From Paratinospora sagittata (taxonomy: Eukaryota > Streptophyta > Magnoliopsida > Ranunculales > Menispermaceae), in contig CM069590.1 of NCBI GenBank assembly GCA_035771175.1, forward strand, positions 62,259,254 through 62,323,253: a stretch of 64,000 nucleotides of DNA, given 5' to 3'. The notes beneath the pieces were generated by a model. The model searched no databases. It saw only the letters and a program-made list of their open reading frames with translations, and was not told the origin of the DNA. Positions 36,509 to 47,461 of this stretch are shown piece by piece (within the stretch, counting starts at the first letter, position 1; every line of letters begins with the position of its first letter). Both the position numbers and the translations under genes were made by a program.

Positions 36509-38621
36509 TGTCAGCCTTAACGAACTTTCACAATAATTTCCAAAATTTTCAGAAATTTTGATAGCATCTCAATTCACATTTTTTTTCCTGATATATCACA
36601 AATCAAATCCAATATAGATAGATCCATTCATTCACACATCAAATTCTAATTTCACATCCAATATATTAAGCTATATATATGCCCACACATCCCATCTAGA
36701 TGATAATACATATATAAGATGTGTGATAATTATATATATATATATATAAACATGTAACCACTTATTCTAAAACATACGTACATTAGCAATGCTACGTCCT
36801 AGTCACGTGCTGATTACACTCAAAGTTTTCCTTTTCCTTTTGCTTCTATACCTAAATGATGAGGAAAATGGGGTGAGCAAACAACAGCTCAGTGAATATA
36901 GTTATTGACATGACAATCGCATGCATTTTAGGAAACATGGCATATCAAATCGTTTAAATTAAAACACTTCAAAAGCACATATGCACCATTCATCAAAATA
37001 ATATACGTGCACATATGCACACAATATATAGTTTATGCTAATTCAAAATTTTACCATCTCCCTCCTTCAAGGTGAGAGAGCGAGTTTAACCCTTATATGG
37101 CCGACAAGGTAGCCACAGCCTCTCATTACCCAATTCATTCACAGTCATTTCAAGGATCGCAACCCTTATTAGGACATGCCTACTGACAATGAGGGCTCGC
37201 AAAACCTCATCCGGGTCTAATTCCTAATGAAATGACATCATTACAAACTCCAATTGCTAAAATCAATTTGCATGATCCATAAAACTCAATGCATTAGATA
37301 TAAATATAACATGCATACAATCAAACATTTTATGTGTACAATGTCATACAAGAACCAAAATCAAGGAAACTATATTCACAGTGGTTACACGGGGTTTCTA
37401 AGTCAATATATCCGAGCAACAATAAACGTCCATCATAATTGCTTCCCCAAGAGTATTTATCCATGCACTTGAGCTCTCAATTTAAACACTGAAATGAACC
37501 ATATATTATCATGAGAATTATCATTTTAACTCACCAAAACACTATGACTACACTCAAATTTTCTAGCTGGTTCAGCAGCTAAGATGGGGTTATTGCACCA
37601 TGAAAATACATATGAAAACATATGTCATATCCACAAATCATGTTCTTAACATCGAAACGTCCGAAATTCAGTTCTCTAGGATTCTATGATCTCAAACCAG
37701 AGTTTTATTGGATTCTAATTCCATTTTATTCACTGGATATGATCATAGTACTATTCATATCACTGTTCAGGTCATCACTATTCAATAGAAAGATGTAAAT
37801 TTTTACTAAAATTGTCAAACGATCCCAAAAATCATGAAATTAGCATCGATGCACTCGCAACAGTGCATTCTACCATTCTATAGCCTTAAACTAGAGTTTC
37901 ATCGGGTTTTAAATGATTCACATGGTTTTCAATTGAAATTCTAAATTCCAACAAACTTTAAACGGCTATAAAAATTCTGAATGAACACATAAATTCAATC
38001 TAACCACATATTCGGGGTCCCGACAGTCCAGGGAGTGTTTTCCAACATTCTTAGCGAATTTTCATTCACGTTGGGTCAAAACTTCAATTTTTGAAAATGC
38101 CGTAAAACAGCTCCCACAATAAAAATTACTCTGCTAGAATCGTTACATCTAACTTAGATATTAATTTCGTGAAGAAATAGAGTGAAAATCACTTACCACG
38201 AGTCTTGATTTCGCGCGAATCGCGAGTTCTCCCTTCTTTTTCTCTTCCTTTCTTCTCGGTTCTTCCGTCTTCTCTCTCTGCTTCTTTCTTTCCAGCGACT
38301 TCTTTTCTTCTTTATTTTATTATTATTTTTTGTCTTCTTTACTGTTCAATGAACAGTACCCGCAAATGAACAGTAATGTATTTTTATTTTATTTTTTTCT
38401 TACTTCATTCCTCCTCTTCTTCTATACACGCAATCCACATAAGACATACTCGTGTTGTAAATCGAGTTCTATTTAAAATCACATTCCGAACTCACTTTTG
38501 ACATTTTTAAGTTTATTTGACACATGTACATATGGCTTTAAATATACTTATGCGTGTATTATATATCTCGATATACATGTACTTCAATGTATATATTTAA
38601 TTAAAATTATGGGATGTTACA
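36509..38621 (-). mobile_element. LTR-like unit B (about 2.11 kb), inverted relative to A
   Basis: Read on the minus strand from 38621, it starts TGTAACATCCCATAA and ends AAGGCTGACA, aligning with unit A along its length: the same start, a match to the 35640-35810 region at about 37080-37250, and the same end. It is clearly diverged from A, including different simple repeats, for example an ACTGTTCA-containing stretch near 38340-38375. Non-coding. Confidence 0.6.
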
Positions 38622-41466
38622 TGAGGGCTTGAGCTCAAAACTAAGTCCCTCAACTCTTTTTGAGTTCGACCTTCGAACCATCGAACCAACTGTTAGTTGG
38701 GATAAATTACTTGATTTTACTAAAGCTATAACGATATTTATTTGATATCCAAAATGTGGTAAAACAAAACCTCAGGACTTGTTATCATGAACTAATAGGG
38801 CTTGTTATCATGAACTAATAGGGAAAGAAATCGTATCTACTTCAAATATTTTATTTTATTTTAGACTGGCCAACAAATCCCATTTTATATTATACAAAAT
38901 AAAGGGGGTTCTATAAATATTGTAAGAGATTTTTTGACATATATACATATATATATGCAGCGTTGTTATTAATTATTATATATCTTGTTGCGAATTTCAT
39001 AATCAGTTAACGTGGGCTATAATCAAATGGTCGGTGCTCTCGTCACCACAAATTCTTAATATATATGTATATATAAAATAATATATTTATATATACTAAA
39101 GTTTTCTTTGCCCTAATATTTAATGAATTAGAGGGCTAATAAGACCTCAACACAACAACTATTAATCATCTTATTGATTAGGGAGAATCAAGCTTCTGAG
39201 CTATTAAATAAGTAAAAGAGATTTTGAATCATTCTAAACAGGATGTGATTTGCTATTAAACCATGTTATCCAACATATAGCTTATCAAATAAATCAATAA
39301 ATCGTTTCATATTTAATGTGAAATTATTATTTTAATTAACATGTCCCTAATAATAAGTGGCATACAAATAATAATTAATAATTAATATTGAATATGCTGA
39401 ACACAAATTCAACAAAACTTCATGGGATAATTAAGTTTTTTTTTTCCTTTGATGCGTTGTTTTGTCAAGAAAGGAAGTAGATTAAAAAGAAAGATATCAA
39501 TTAAAGTCAAAGTAAAAGAAAGAAAATATGGGAAGTAAAGCTAAAACCTTTAGGAGAAGAGGCAATATCTTTAAAAGTAGCATTGGAATATGATGGATGA
39601 GACCATGACTCATAACCACCCTTCCTACCACTACATCTAAATGTTTATGTGGTGCTGTTCTTTTTCTCTAATGAATAAGCTTTAATTTCTCCTGTTGGAG
39701 TTAGAACTATATGATTTCTTAGGTCTCTTTTGCCTCTTTCATCAGCTTTGCCGTCACGGTACTGCTGCACAGTTTTGTGGTATTTCTGCAAATACCTTTC
39801 TCTGCCCACAAATACACAAATAAATTAAATAAAACAAGAAAAAAAATGTGGTTGATATGCCATATATGATTAATAGAAAATGAAGTGACAAAGGAAACAA
39901 AAATATTAGAAGAGAGGGAGAAAGCAAGTTATGATGGTGATTGCAAGTTTACTAGCTTTGATCTATTTTCAAGTAAATAAATATAAATTAATATATTAGA
40001 TATTAATAATATTAGCTTTGATCTAAATACACATTAATTTAAATCAATGACGTTAAAGAATTATTGGCCGGTATTTGAAAAAGTTAATAACTTAATTTAT
40101 GTATATACCAAGCATTAACAACTGATTTTTTATTATATACTTTTTTTTAAGAACTCACTTAGTTTATTATTTTAAATATTGCAAAATAATTTTTTTTTGA
40201 ATAAATTCTAAAGATGTGCCCAAATAAAAACTATTAGTCGATTTATTTTCATAAACCGCATGAGAGTCTTATGCTCAACTCGATAATTTTCTTTTTTATT
40301 TTATATATTATCAGTTTCTAAGTTTACTGATATTGTTACTTTTAAAATATGATTCTTAATTTTTTTTAGTGATCGATTTTTTAGCATTCAGTATCTATTT
40401 TTTTTATTGAGACTAATCATCCTGAATTCGAGTAGTGTAAAGTTATTTGAACTGGCCCTTTTAATAAGGACGAATAACTTAAACTCAAACTTGTGACCTG
40501 AATCTGACTTATATTTAATTTCTCTACCAGATAAATGTGATCCTTAATTAATCCGAAATAAATTAGATTTTACAAATAATTAACAACGATAAACATCTGA
40601 AACCACATCCGCATCAAACCAAGTCAGCAAAAGTTGACCAGAAGAAGTGGGCCACCTCATATCCACAGTCCTACGCACGACATCTTTACTGGTAATTGTG
40701 GGCCCAACAGCAGCTCTGCCCTATGTGACATATGCATACGTGTCATAAGCTTATGTTCCATAAAGGTCATTATCTTCGCATATTTAAAATCTCAAAAAAA
40801 TATACATAAAAAAACTCATATAAAAATATAAACAAATCGCAGTTAATCTAGATTTTAGTAATACACGTGGCGGCTTCACTAAACATCCACATGTCTCATA
40901 ACTAGGGCAGCTTTCGGTGCTTCACCAGCCCATAAAAGGCCGTGCATCATGCGGTCGTTAACGAGTTAAATATCTACAGGACGGTGACCTTGTCAGGCGC
41001 AATTTAATAACATTAAACGGCCGCATATTATATTTCTTCTAAAAATTTTAGAAAGTTATCCAGTAGGATCAAACGTACATACGGATTGGAATCGAAACCG
41101 TTCGATCTTTTTTTTTTATCCCAATGACCCTGAGGTTCCATAACGTGATTCACTAGAACTTAAAACAAGGTAAGGACACGTGTGTGGTTTACAATGATCA
41201 GAATTTCAGACGATGCGACAAGGTTTCGTGGAACCCGATGAAATATAACGGTTGGGATCAATTTAAGGGCTAAATTTCCATATTGGATCCAACGGTTTAT
41301 ATTACATCGGCGGCTGCCGCCCTACAGAGTAATCTTGATTCTTGTCTTGGAGTCTATGGTAGATGACCGGAGCGGTTGTCGGCAAATTAGGAGAAATCCG
41401 AAAATGTTTTAAAATGTTAAAAATAAAAAAAATGTGAATAAAATAAAACTAGCCGTTGACGTTCAT
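38622..41466. other. AT-rich intergenic DNA
   Basis: No confirmed gene. An open minus-strand stretch of about 50 codons at 39800-39645 behind a TGGGCAG acceptor is noted in the findings. 40600-41460 is somewhat GC-richer and probably includes distal promoter of the gene at 41943. Confidence 0.35.
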
Positions 41467-41474
41467 CTATAAAA
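41467..41474 (+). promoter_or_regulatory. TATA box for the PNRC-motif gene
   Basis: CTATAAAA followed by TGGGGC lies about 470 bp upstream of the ATG and some 30 bp before an A-rich leader, the usual plant TATA to start-site spacing. Confidence 0.5.
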
Positions 41475-41942
41475 TGGGGCTTTCTACAATGTAAACAGAT
41501 CCGTGTAGTTAAAGAAAGACTGAAAAAGATAGAAAATCAAGAAGAAGAAGAGGAAAAGCGGGAGAAGAGAGACCTCTCTTTACTATTTCTAAATCGTTTT
41601 ATTTATTTATTTTTCTTTAATTTGAGAAAATCTTAGATTTTATGATTTTTAGTGGTGATTTTGATGATCAGTTAGTTCGGAGGATTTGATGCTATAAGTT
41701 TTATCTTCTGAATCTGTATAGTTCTTGTTTTGGATCTTCAGTCCTTTATTTCGTTAGTTTATTACGATATTTTCGTTTTCTTTCTTTTCTTTTACGAATT
41801 TCATGCTCTTGATCGTGATTTTTAGATCATCGCCGATACTTTCAGGATCAGATTCAGATCGTTCTAGATTTTTTTTCTTTTCTGATTTTCAGTTCTTGAA
41901 GAAGTTTCAGATTGTCGATTTGTGTAAAGAAAAAAACCGATT

Positions 41943-42746
41943 ATGGAGGCGATGCTATTATCTTCAACTCCAGATCAATCAATCTCGCCGTATAAGCATA
42001 ACAGAAACCCTAGAAAGATCAACACCACTCACGCATTCATTTCTCGGCCTTCTGAGAATTCTGCTCCTCCAAGTTACATTAGAAACAAAGTTCATGGAGG
42101 AGGTCTGTTCGGTCCTCCACCATCGCTTTATTCTTCGTTGCCTTCCTCGGTTTTGGTTTTGAACCAACAACAACAACAACCACATCCTCCTCCTCTCCTT
42201 CCACTGCCGATCTCGAAACCTTATTCTTCTCTTCCCACTCGAAACAGAAAAGGCGGCGGCATCTCAACTATTAGTAGTCCAAATAACAAAAAAACTACTA
42301 ACAGTAAAACCAGAGGCCTTGAAGTTACACCGAAGAAATCAAAATCTTCAAAATCTTCTAAACAGGAAGAAAAGAGATCTGAAGCGAAGTTCGAAAGAAG
42401 TTTAATGACTGTGTCGACTAATCCGTCTGGACCAGACCCCTGCGATCTTCCGAAGAAGGTTTCCAGCGTTTTAAAATCAAAAGTTTTGTTCAGGTCTGTT
42501 ATTAATAACAAAGGCGCGGCTGCTGCTGCTGCTGCTGATGATGATACTAATACTACTGCTGTTTACGGAGGAGGTGTTGTTGAGGAGCTTGCATGTTCGA
42601 TTTACTCTTTGGCTCCTCCTCCGAGTAGCTTGCCATTGCCGAAGTTCTCTTTGAAGCCAAAACTTGGTTGCAATGTCAAAGCAGGAGTACTGGGGGTCGA
42701 TGCCGGAGCCACGGATAGTCTGCGGCGACTGTTGCGTCTCCGGTGA
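41943..42746 (+). CDS. Small Pro/Ser-rich protein with a PNRC-type motif
   Basis: A single exon of 267 residues, low in complexity: Pro-rich and Gln-rich at about 55-90, a Lys/Ser-rich basic stretch at about 105-150 and an Ala run near 190-200. The recognisable parts are near the C-terminus. SLAPPPSSLPLPKFSLK fits the short proline motif of the PNRC family, and the final ATDSLRRLLRLR fits a conserved tail seen in plant members. In animals PNRC2 uses such a motif to bind the EVH1 domain of Dcp1 and link decay factors; an equivalent plant role is inference. The leader from about 41500 contains upstream ATGs, including one at 41803 whose frame overlaps this start, so a 5'-UTR intron or translational control is likely. 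Confidence 0.7.
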   Translation: MEAMLLSSTPDQSISPYKHNRNPRKINTTHAFISRPSENSAPPSYIRNKVHGGGLFGPPPSLYSSLPSSVLVLNQQQQQPHPPPLLPLPISKPYSSLPTRNRKGGGISTISSPNNKKTTNSKTRGLEVTPKKSKSSKSSKQEEKRSEAKFERSLMTVSTNPSGPDPCDLPKKVSSVLKSKVLFRSVINNKGAAAAAAADDDTNTTAVYGGGVVEELACSIYSLAPPPSSLPLPKFSLKPKLGCNVKAGVLGVDAGATDSLRRLLRLR

Positions 42747-43507
42747 GTTTGAGTATCTTAACTTGTTCCATCGTTTCACGATGCACGCTGCTGCTGCTGC
42801 TGCTATGTGCTGTTTTTCTTCTTTTGTTTGGGTGTAAATAATTCAGAAAGGAATGGCTTTTCTGATTTGACGATGGAATAGTGTTTTTTTTTTTTGTTCG
42901 TTGTATGGTTTTGGTGGAATTGTGGGTTGCCTTGTGTTTTAATAAAGGTACACACAATGAGGGAAATTAGGAGGTCTAAACATGTGTACGTGGGAATTAT
43001 CCAAAAAGTTTCTTGTACCTTTTTTTTAATTATAATAACAATTTTTTAGTGAATATGTTAAATATTTAAATAATAATTATATGTAATATGTATATATATT
43101 CTACGTGAAGATATAGTGTGGGAATTATCCAAAAAGTTTCTTGTACCTTTAAATAATCACATGATTCATATTACTTATCATGTGTGGGAATTTTTTAATA
43201 ATTTTTTAATATTAATAATTTGCTTTAATTAAAATGCTGGCCACAAATACATATATGGTTTGGGGCAAGAGAAACTCATTCGTGATGAAACGAATCACAA
43301 CCAACCAGATTTATCTTAAATTTTACATTCTAACAAATTTAGGGGACCCCTCAAATATGTGTCTTTTTTTAATTTCTTTTCATCGGTTCTAATAAATGAA
43401 CATTAATAACCAGTAGAAGTAGAAACAAGCCACACTGGCTGCTTCTGCTTTTTTCTTCTTTGGCATCCCACCCACATCCCCACCTAAAGCAAAAGGGCAA
43501 CTTACAA
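42747..43507. other. 3' UTR and AT-rich intergenic DNA with a 33-bp direct repeat
   Basis: The 3' UTR probably ends near 42950. A 33-bp block starting GTGGGAATTATCC occurs at 42990-43022 and again at 43118-43150. No gene. Confidence 0.5.
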
Positions 43508-43567
43508 TATTACAAAATACAAAGCCTTAAAAACAGGAACATGTTATCTGGAATGTTATCTGGAAAC
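43508..43567 (-). repeat. 60-bp inverted repeat, left arm (Copia LTR fragment)
   Basis: Perfect reverse complement of 47483-47542. The right arm lies within a Copia-type LTR, so this arm is a piece of the same LTR in the opposite orientation. It includes AACATGTTATCTGG and ATTACAAAATACAAAG. Confidence 0.9.
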
Positions 43568-43572
43568 CAAAT

Positions 43573-44231
43573 TGTCACGGGCATATTGTCATGACCGACA
43601 TGATACCCATGCGGCACCTCGAGTACGCATACTTGAGGCTTCAGCCTTCACTCCATATTCATGCTATAGCGGAATACATGAATATCTCGCTCGGTTGGAT
43701 CACTCGGATACCCTCGATAGCATCTCTATGCACAGTGTCGCCCCGAACCATGCAATACCAACAAGTTCCACGGATAACTCACTCGTGAGTATCCTCACAA
43801 GCACACTCTAGCACGTTGGCTAGAGATAGCTCAATACGTTCAACTTGATAGCGGGTGGCCTAGCAGTGTCAGCTACCCAGCCCTGCCTATCAGTGAACCC
43901 CGCACTGCTATGCCACCTAACAGTGTCCCATAACCTACCCGATGCTATGGGAACTACCATTACCCCCTTCAGGATGATGATAGCCGGCCCCTTGGGTTGC
44001 TCCAAGGGAGTGTCCAATGCATGGCCAAGAGTTGGCCATAAGGGAGAGTTGGACAACTACTCCTCCCCCTCAAGGTAGATGTTAAGCTTTAGGCTTGTTT
44101 CCAAAAGGAAACATCAAAATGTGAGGCCAATCATACTGGGCCATATTTACGAGATTGCCACCTCTGATTGAGACCAAACTTCACGGACCCTCTTCTTGAG
44201 TAACGGTGCATGTCTTGACATGACCGTGACA
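43573..44231 (-). mobile_element. Degenerate Ty3/gypsy LTR related to the intact chromovirus
   Basis: Runs from TGTCACGGG to CATGACCGTGACA, the same termini as the intact element at 57938. The inner block around 44070-44145 (AAGGTAGATGTTAAGC, CCAAAAGGAAACATC, GTGAGGCCAATCATACTGGG) is shared with that LTR. It is longer (659 bp) and clearly diverged. CTACCCCACTTAAAT to its right resembles the polypurine tract of a minus-strand element. Confidence 0.65.
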
Positions 44232-45589
44232 AACTACCCCACTTAAATGGTCGATGCCCTTCATCGACACAATCACTGAGTTTGTCTTCTGATGCACCTT
44301 CCAGACGGATCCTCTCTCTGGCATCTCTATGCGCACCTTCTGATTGTCGCGCCCCAACTCGTGGTTGAACTTCTCTGCACAAGCAACCACTCCTCTTAAC
44401 TCTAACGATAGTTATCTACCTTGGGGCACCATTGTGGGACGAGCTAGCATTTACTTGATGTAGCTCTCCCTCGCACCTCCGTGCGCTACTACTCCGTGTA
44501 GCAATGATCTCCCTTCTTGAGATCCTTAGTATCCCCTCTGGGACGAGCTAGCATTTCCCTAATGTAGCTCCCTCTCGCACCTCCGTGCTTTGACTGTTCT
44601 TCACCCTGTGCGTCTTCTTCACTAGTCCCTCGAACCCACGCACCTCTGTGCTCGCCATCACCACGACGATGGTTCTTCACCCTGTGCTTCTGCTCGCACT
44701 AGTGCCTCAAACAAGTCACATTCCTTCCAGTCCCTCGACCTCAGTCTTCACCCAGGAAGAAATAACCTTGAACTCTAGTCCCTCGACATGACGTCTTCAC
44801 CCTGAGAACAAGAAGCTCACCCCATTTGCACTAATGGAGCTCACTTGTCGTTGCCACCTCCCTCTGATGCTCAAGCGAGTCTGCCACATACTGCCATCGC
44901 ACACAAGAGTTGGCAACACGGATGGCCAGTAGTACTTACCACTACTCGGAACCATCTCTTCTGGAATGAGCTAGCATTTACCTGATGTAGCTCACCCACG
45001 CACCTCTGTGCTACCCCACTGGGTTCCCATCTGCCCACTTATCGGATATTGCTCGGGCAACTATTGTACCGAGTATCCTCCCACGATCGTGCAATCTTGC
45101 ACTAGCTCACCACGAGGTCCGCGAAAATCATTCGCCGCTGCATCGTACGCCTTCGCTGCAGTCGCGCCGATCGCGTTCAAAATTTGGGGATCTCATCAGA
45201 ACCGCCTAATCGGCTTCTTTGCGAGATCGCACGACCTCGATCTATCCAAGAAAACCTGCGACGATGGCGCGAAGAAGAAGGAGATGAGAGATCTGGTGAA
45301 CGAGACAAGCGGCATCCGTGATCTGTCCATCAAGCTCTGCTAGCTCCACGCTGATTGCAGATAGTGGATCCATCTTACCAATGACAGTGCATAAAAGATT
45401 CAGGCGTTCATTATCTGAGATCAAAATCTGATTAATACGACCGATCTTCGATCAAATCTAAACAATGCCGATCGAAACTACGTTAGAACCTCCGAGAGAT
45501 CGAGATAGCGAGAGGAGGAGACCGAGCGTGAGCGTTAGAGAGGGAAAGAGAGCTTGAGAAGATGATTTCAGATCTGAATAGTGGTTTTA
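44232..45589. other. GC-richer transposon-derived DNA with dispersed short repeats
   Basis: No intact gene. A block with GAGCTAGCATTT, then ATGTAGCTC and CGCACCTC-GTGC, occurs near 44438, 44542 and 44964. A minus-strand frame of about 60 codons at 45424-45242 resembles nothing I know. Confidence 0.4.
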
Positions 45590-45970
45590 GTGAACAGGGG
45601 TGAACAGTTGCGCGTGGTGAACAGAGTCAATAACGCACGCGTGGTGAACAGCCGCGACAGCGCGTGAAGCTGTGCTCGTGAACAGCACCCGACAGCGCGT
45701 GAACAGTTCCCGTGCTCGTGAACAGTACCCCGCGCTCGTGAACAGCGTCTAAAGCGCGTGAACAGCGCTGACCGCGTGCCAACAGCCGTGAACAGTACTG
45801 ACAGTGCGTGAACAGTACCCCCCGACAGTGAATGAACAGTTCGTGCTCGTGAACAGTGTCCACAGCTCGTGAACAGTGCCCGAAGCCAGTGAATAGTGCC
45901 GCCAGCGCATGAACAGTACCGACAGCGACGTGAACAGTGTGTGTAGTCGACAGTGTGCGTGTACAGCTCT
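45590..45970 (+). repeat. GTGAACAGT-rich degenerate tandem region
   Basis: About 20 irregularly spaced copies of GTGAACAG or GTGAACAGT with short GC-rich spacers (for example GCTCGTGAACAGTACC). The same motif, in sense orientation, fills the leader of the Copia element at 53803-57541, so this is probably the matching leader of a plus-strand Copia relative. Confidence 0.7.
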
Positions 45971-46494
45971 TTAGGCAGTGGATCATAGTGGTTTTGGTCG
46001 GTTTTCAAGATGAGTAAAACAGAAAAGATTGAGAACCAGGGAGAGGAGTTTGAAGTGATGATGATGAGATCGAAATCAGTTGGAGTGTCTGGATGCTCCG
46101 AACCAGGAAATGATGTTAGGTTGAAAGGACGGAATTGGTATTTTCGGAGTCCAATGAAGGTTTTCCGGCCGCAGCCGAAGACGGCGACGAAGGTTCTTCA
46201 AGAACGATCGCCGGTGTGCAGAGATTGAGTTTCCATCGAAATATCAAAAAAAAAAAAAAAAAAAAAAAAAAGAAAGAAAGAAAGAAAGCAAGACTGCTAA
46301 GTAACCCAGAGAACGAGAGAACAGAGTCTTTGAGAAAGATCGAGAGAGATCTCGCGATATTGAAATCCTAAGAGAAAAATCAGCTATTGTGATTTTGCTA
46401 GAGCCGTGAAACATCGAGAATGAGATTCTCGAGTTTCAGATGAATAGTAATTTTTATATCGATGAACACCGGCACTGAACAGTGTGACCGGCGT
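45971..46494 (+). other. Leader-like DNA with poly(A) and GAAA simple repeats
   Basis: Includes a 72-codon open frame at 46010-46228 without recognisable similarity, and poly(A)/(GAAA)n at about 46246-46288. No function assigned. Confidence 0.35.
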
Positions 46495-47225
46495 GAAGTG
46501 AAGCGTGCTCGCATGGTGAAGCGTGCGAGTTGTGAGCGTGCTCGCAGTGATGCGTGCGCGTTGTGAAGTGTGCTCGCGGTGAAGCGTGCGCACTGGTGAG
46601 GCGTGCGGTTGATGAATAACGCACGTGGTGAAGCGTGCTCGCAGTGATGCGTGCGCGTTGTGAAGCGTGCGCTTAGTAAAGCGTACGTGATTAGTGAAGT
46701 GTGCTCGCGGTGAAGCGTGCGCACTGGTGAGGCGTGCGGTTGATGAACAACGCACGTGGTGAAGCGTGCTCGCAGTGATGCGTGCGCGTTGTGAAGTGTG
46801 CTCGCGGTGAAGCGTGCGCACTGATGAGGCGTGCGGTTGGAGAACAACGCACGTGGTGAAGCGTGCTCGCAGTGATGCGTGCGCGTTGTGAAGTGTGCTC
46901 GCGGTGAAGCGTGCGCACTGATGAGGCGTGCGGTTGGAGAACAACGCACGTGGTGAAGCGTGCTCGCAGTGATGCGTGTGCGTTGTGAAGTGTGCTCGCG
47001 ATGAAGCGTGCGCACTAGTGAAGCGTGAGCTTGGTGAACAGTGCTCGCGTTGTGAAGCGTGCTCGCGGTGATGCGTGCGCGTTGTGAAGCGTGCGCTTAG
47101 TGAAGCGTACGTGATTAGTGAAGCGTGCTCGCGGTGATGCGTACGCGCGATGAAGCGTGTGCTTGGTGAAGCGTACGTGATTAGTGAAGCGTGCGAATGG
47201 TGCAGCGCGCGTGGTGAAGCACGCG
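46495..47225 (+). repeat. Tandem array, 97-bp higher-order unit of GTGAAGCGTGC submotifs
   Basis: GTGAAGTGTGCTCGCG recurs at 46563, 46694, 46791, 46888 and 46985. The last three intervals are exactly 97 bp; the first interval (131 bp) contains a 34-bp extra block. Each unit is itself built of GTGAAGCGTGCGC-like submotifs. Several frames on the minus strand stay open through the array (one for 288 codons), which follows from the periodic composition and is not evidence for a gene. Confidence 0.85.
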
Positions 47226-47274
47226 TCAGTCGGCGTTGTGCATTCCTCAAAATCCGTTTTTTTTCTTTTTCACG

Positions 47275-47345
47275 AAGAAGAAGAAAAAAAAAAAAAAAAA
47301 AAAAGAAAAAAAAAAGAAAAAAAAAAAAAAGAAAAAAAAAAAAGA
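47275..47345 (+). repeat. Poly(A)/GAAA low-complexity tract
   Basis: Runs of A broken by single G. Long purine tract just upstream of the Copia pol remnant. Confidence 0.85.
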
Positions 47346-47385
47346 AACATATAGCGGCTGACTACCGTTTTGTTCGTTTTGTTCG

Positions 47386-47454
47386 AGATGAAAAGCGAAC
47401 TTTGAGTTTCTTATCTGCAAGTTGGGCGTTCAGAATCTTCACGCTCCAACTTGA
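47386..47454 (+). pseudogene. Copia pol C-terminal end (RNase H tail)
   Basis: Encodes NFEFLICKLGVQNLHAPT and a stop, nearly the same as the last residues of the Copia polyprotein on the minus strand at 53938. A polypurine tract TTGAGGGAGGG and an LTR follow. Only this tail remains of the coding region. Confidence 0.75.
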
Positions 47455-47461
47455 GGGAGGG

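Noticed and set aside
43561..44240. CRISPR-like or bacterial insertion in the GC-rich block
   Set aside because: The sequence is homologous to the plant gypsy LTR at 57938; there are no regular spacers and nothing bacterial.
45242..46008. GC-richer open frames around 45000-46000 as a host gene
   Set aside because: They are short, overlapping, on both strands and within Copia and Gypsy-derived repeats; no domain recognised.
46384..47250. 288-codon open frame on the minus strand rich in His, Arg, Thr, Ser and Ala
   Set aside because: It lies across the 97-bp tandem array and several overlapping frames are open there too. The openness follows from the repeat composition; no known domain or gene signals.
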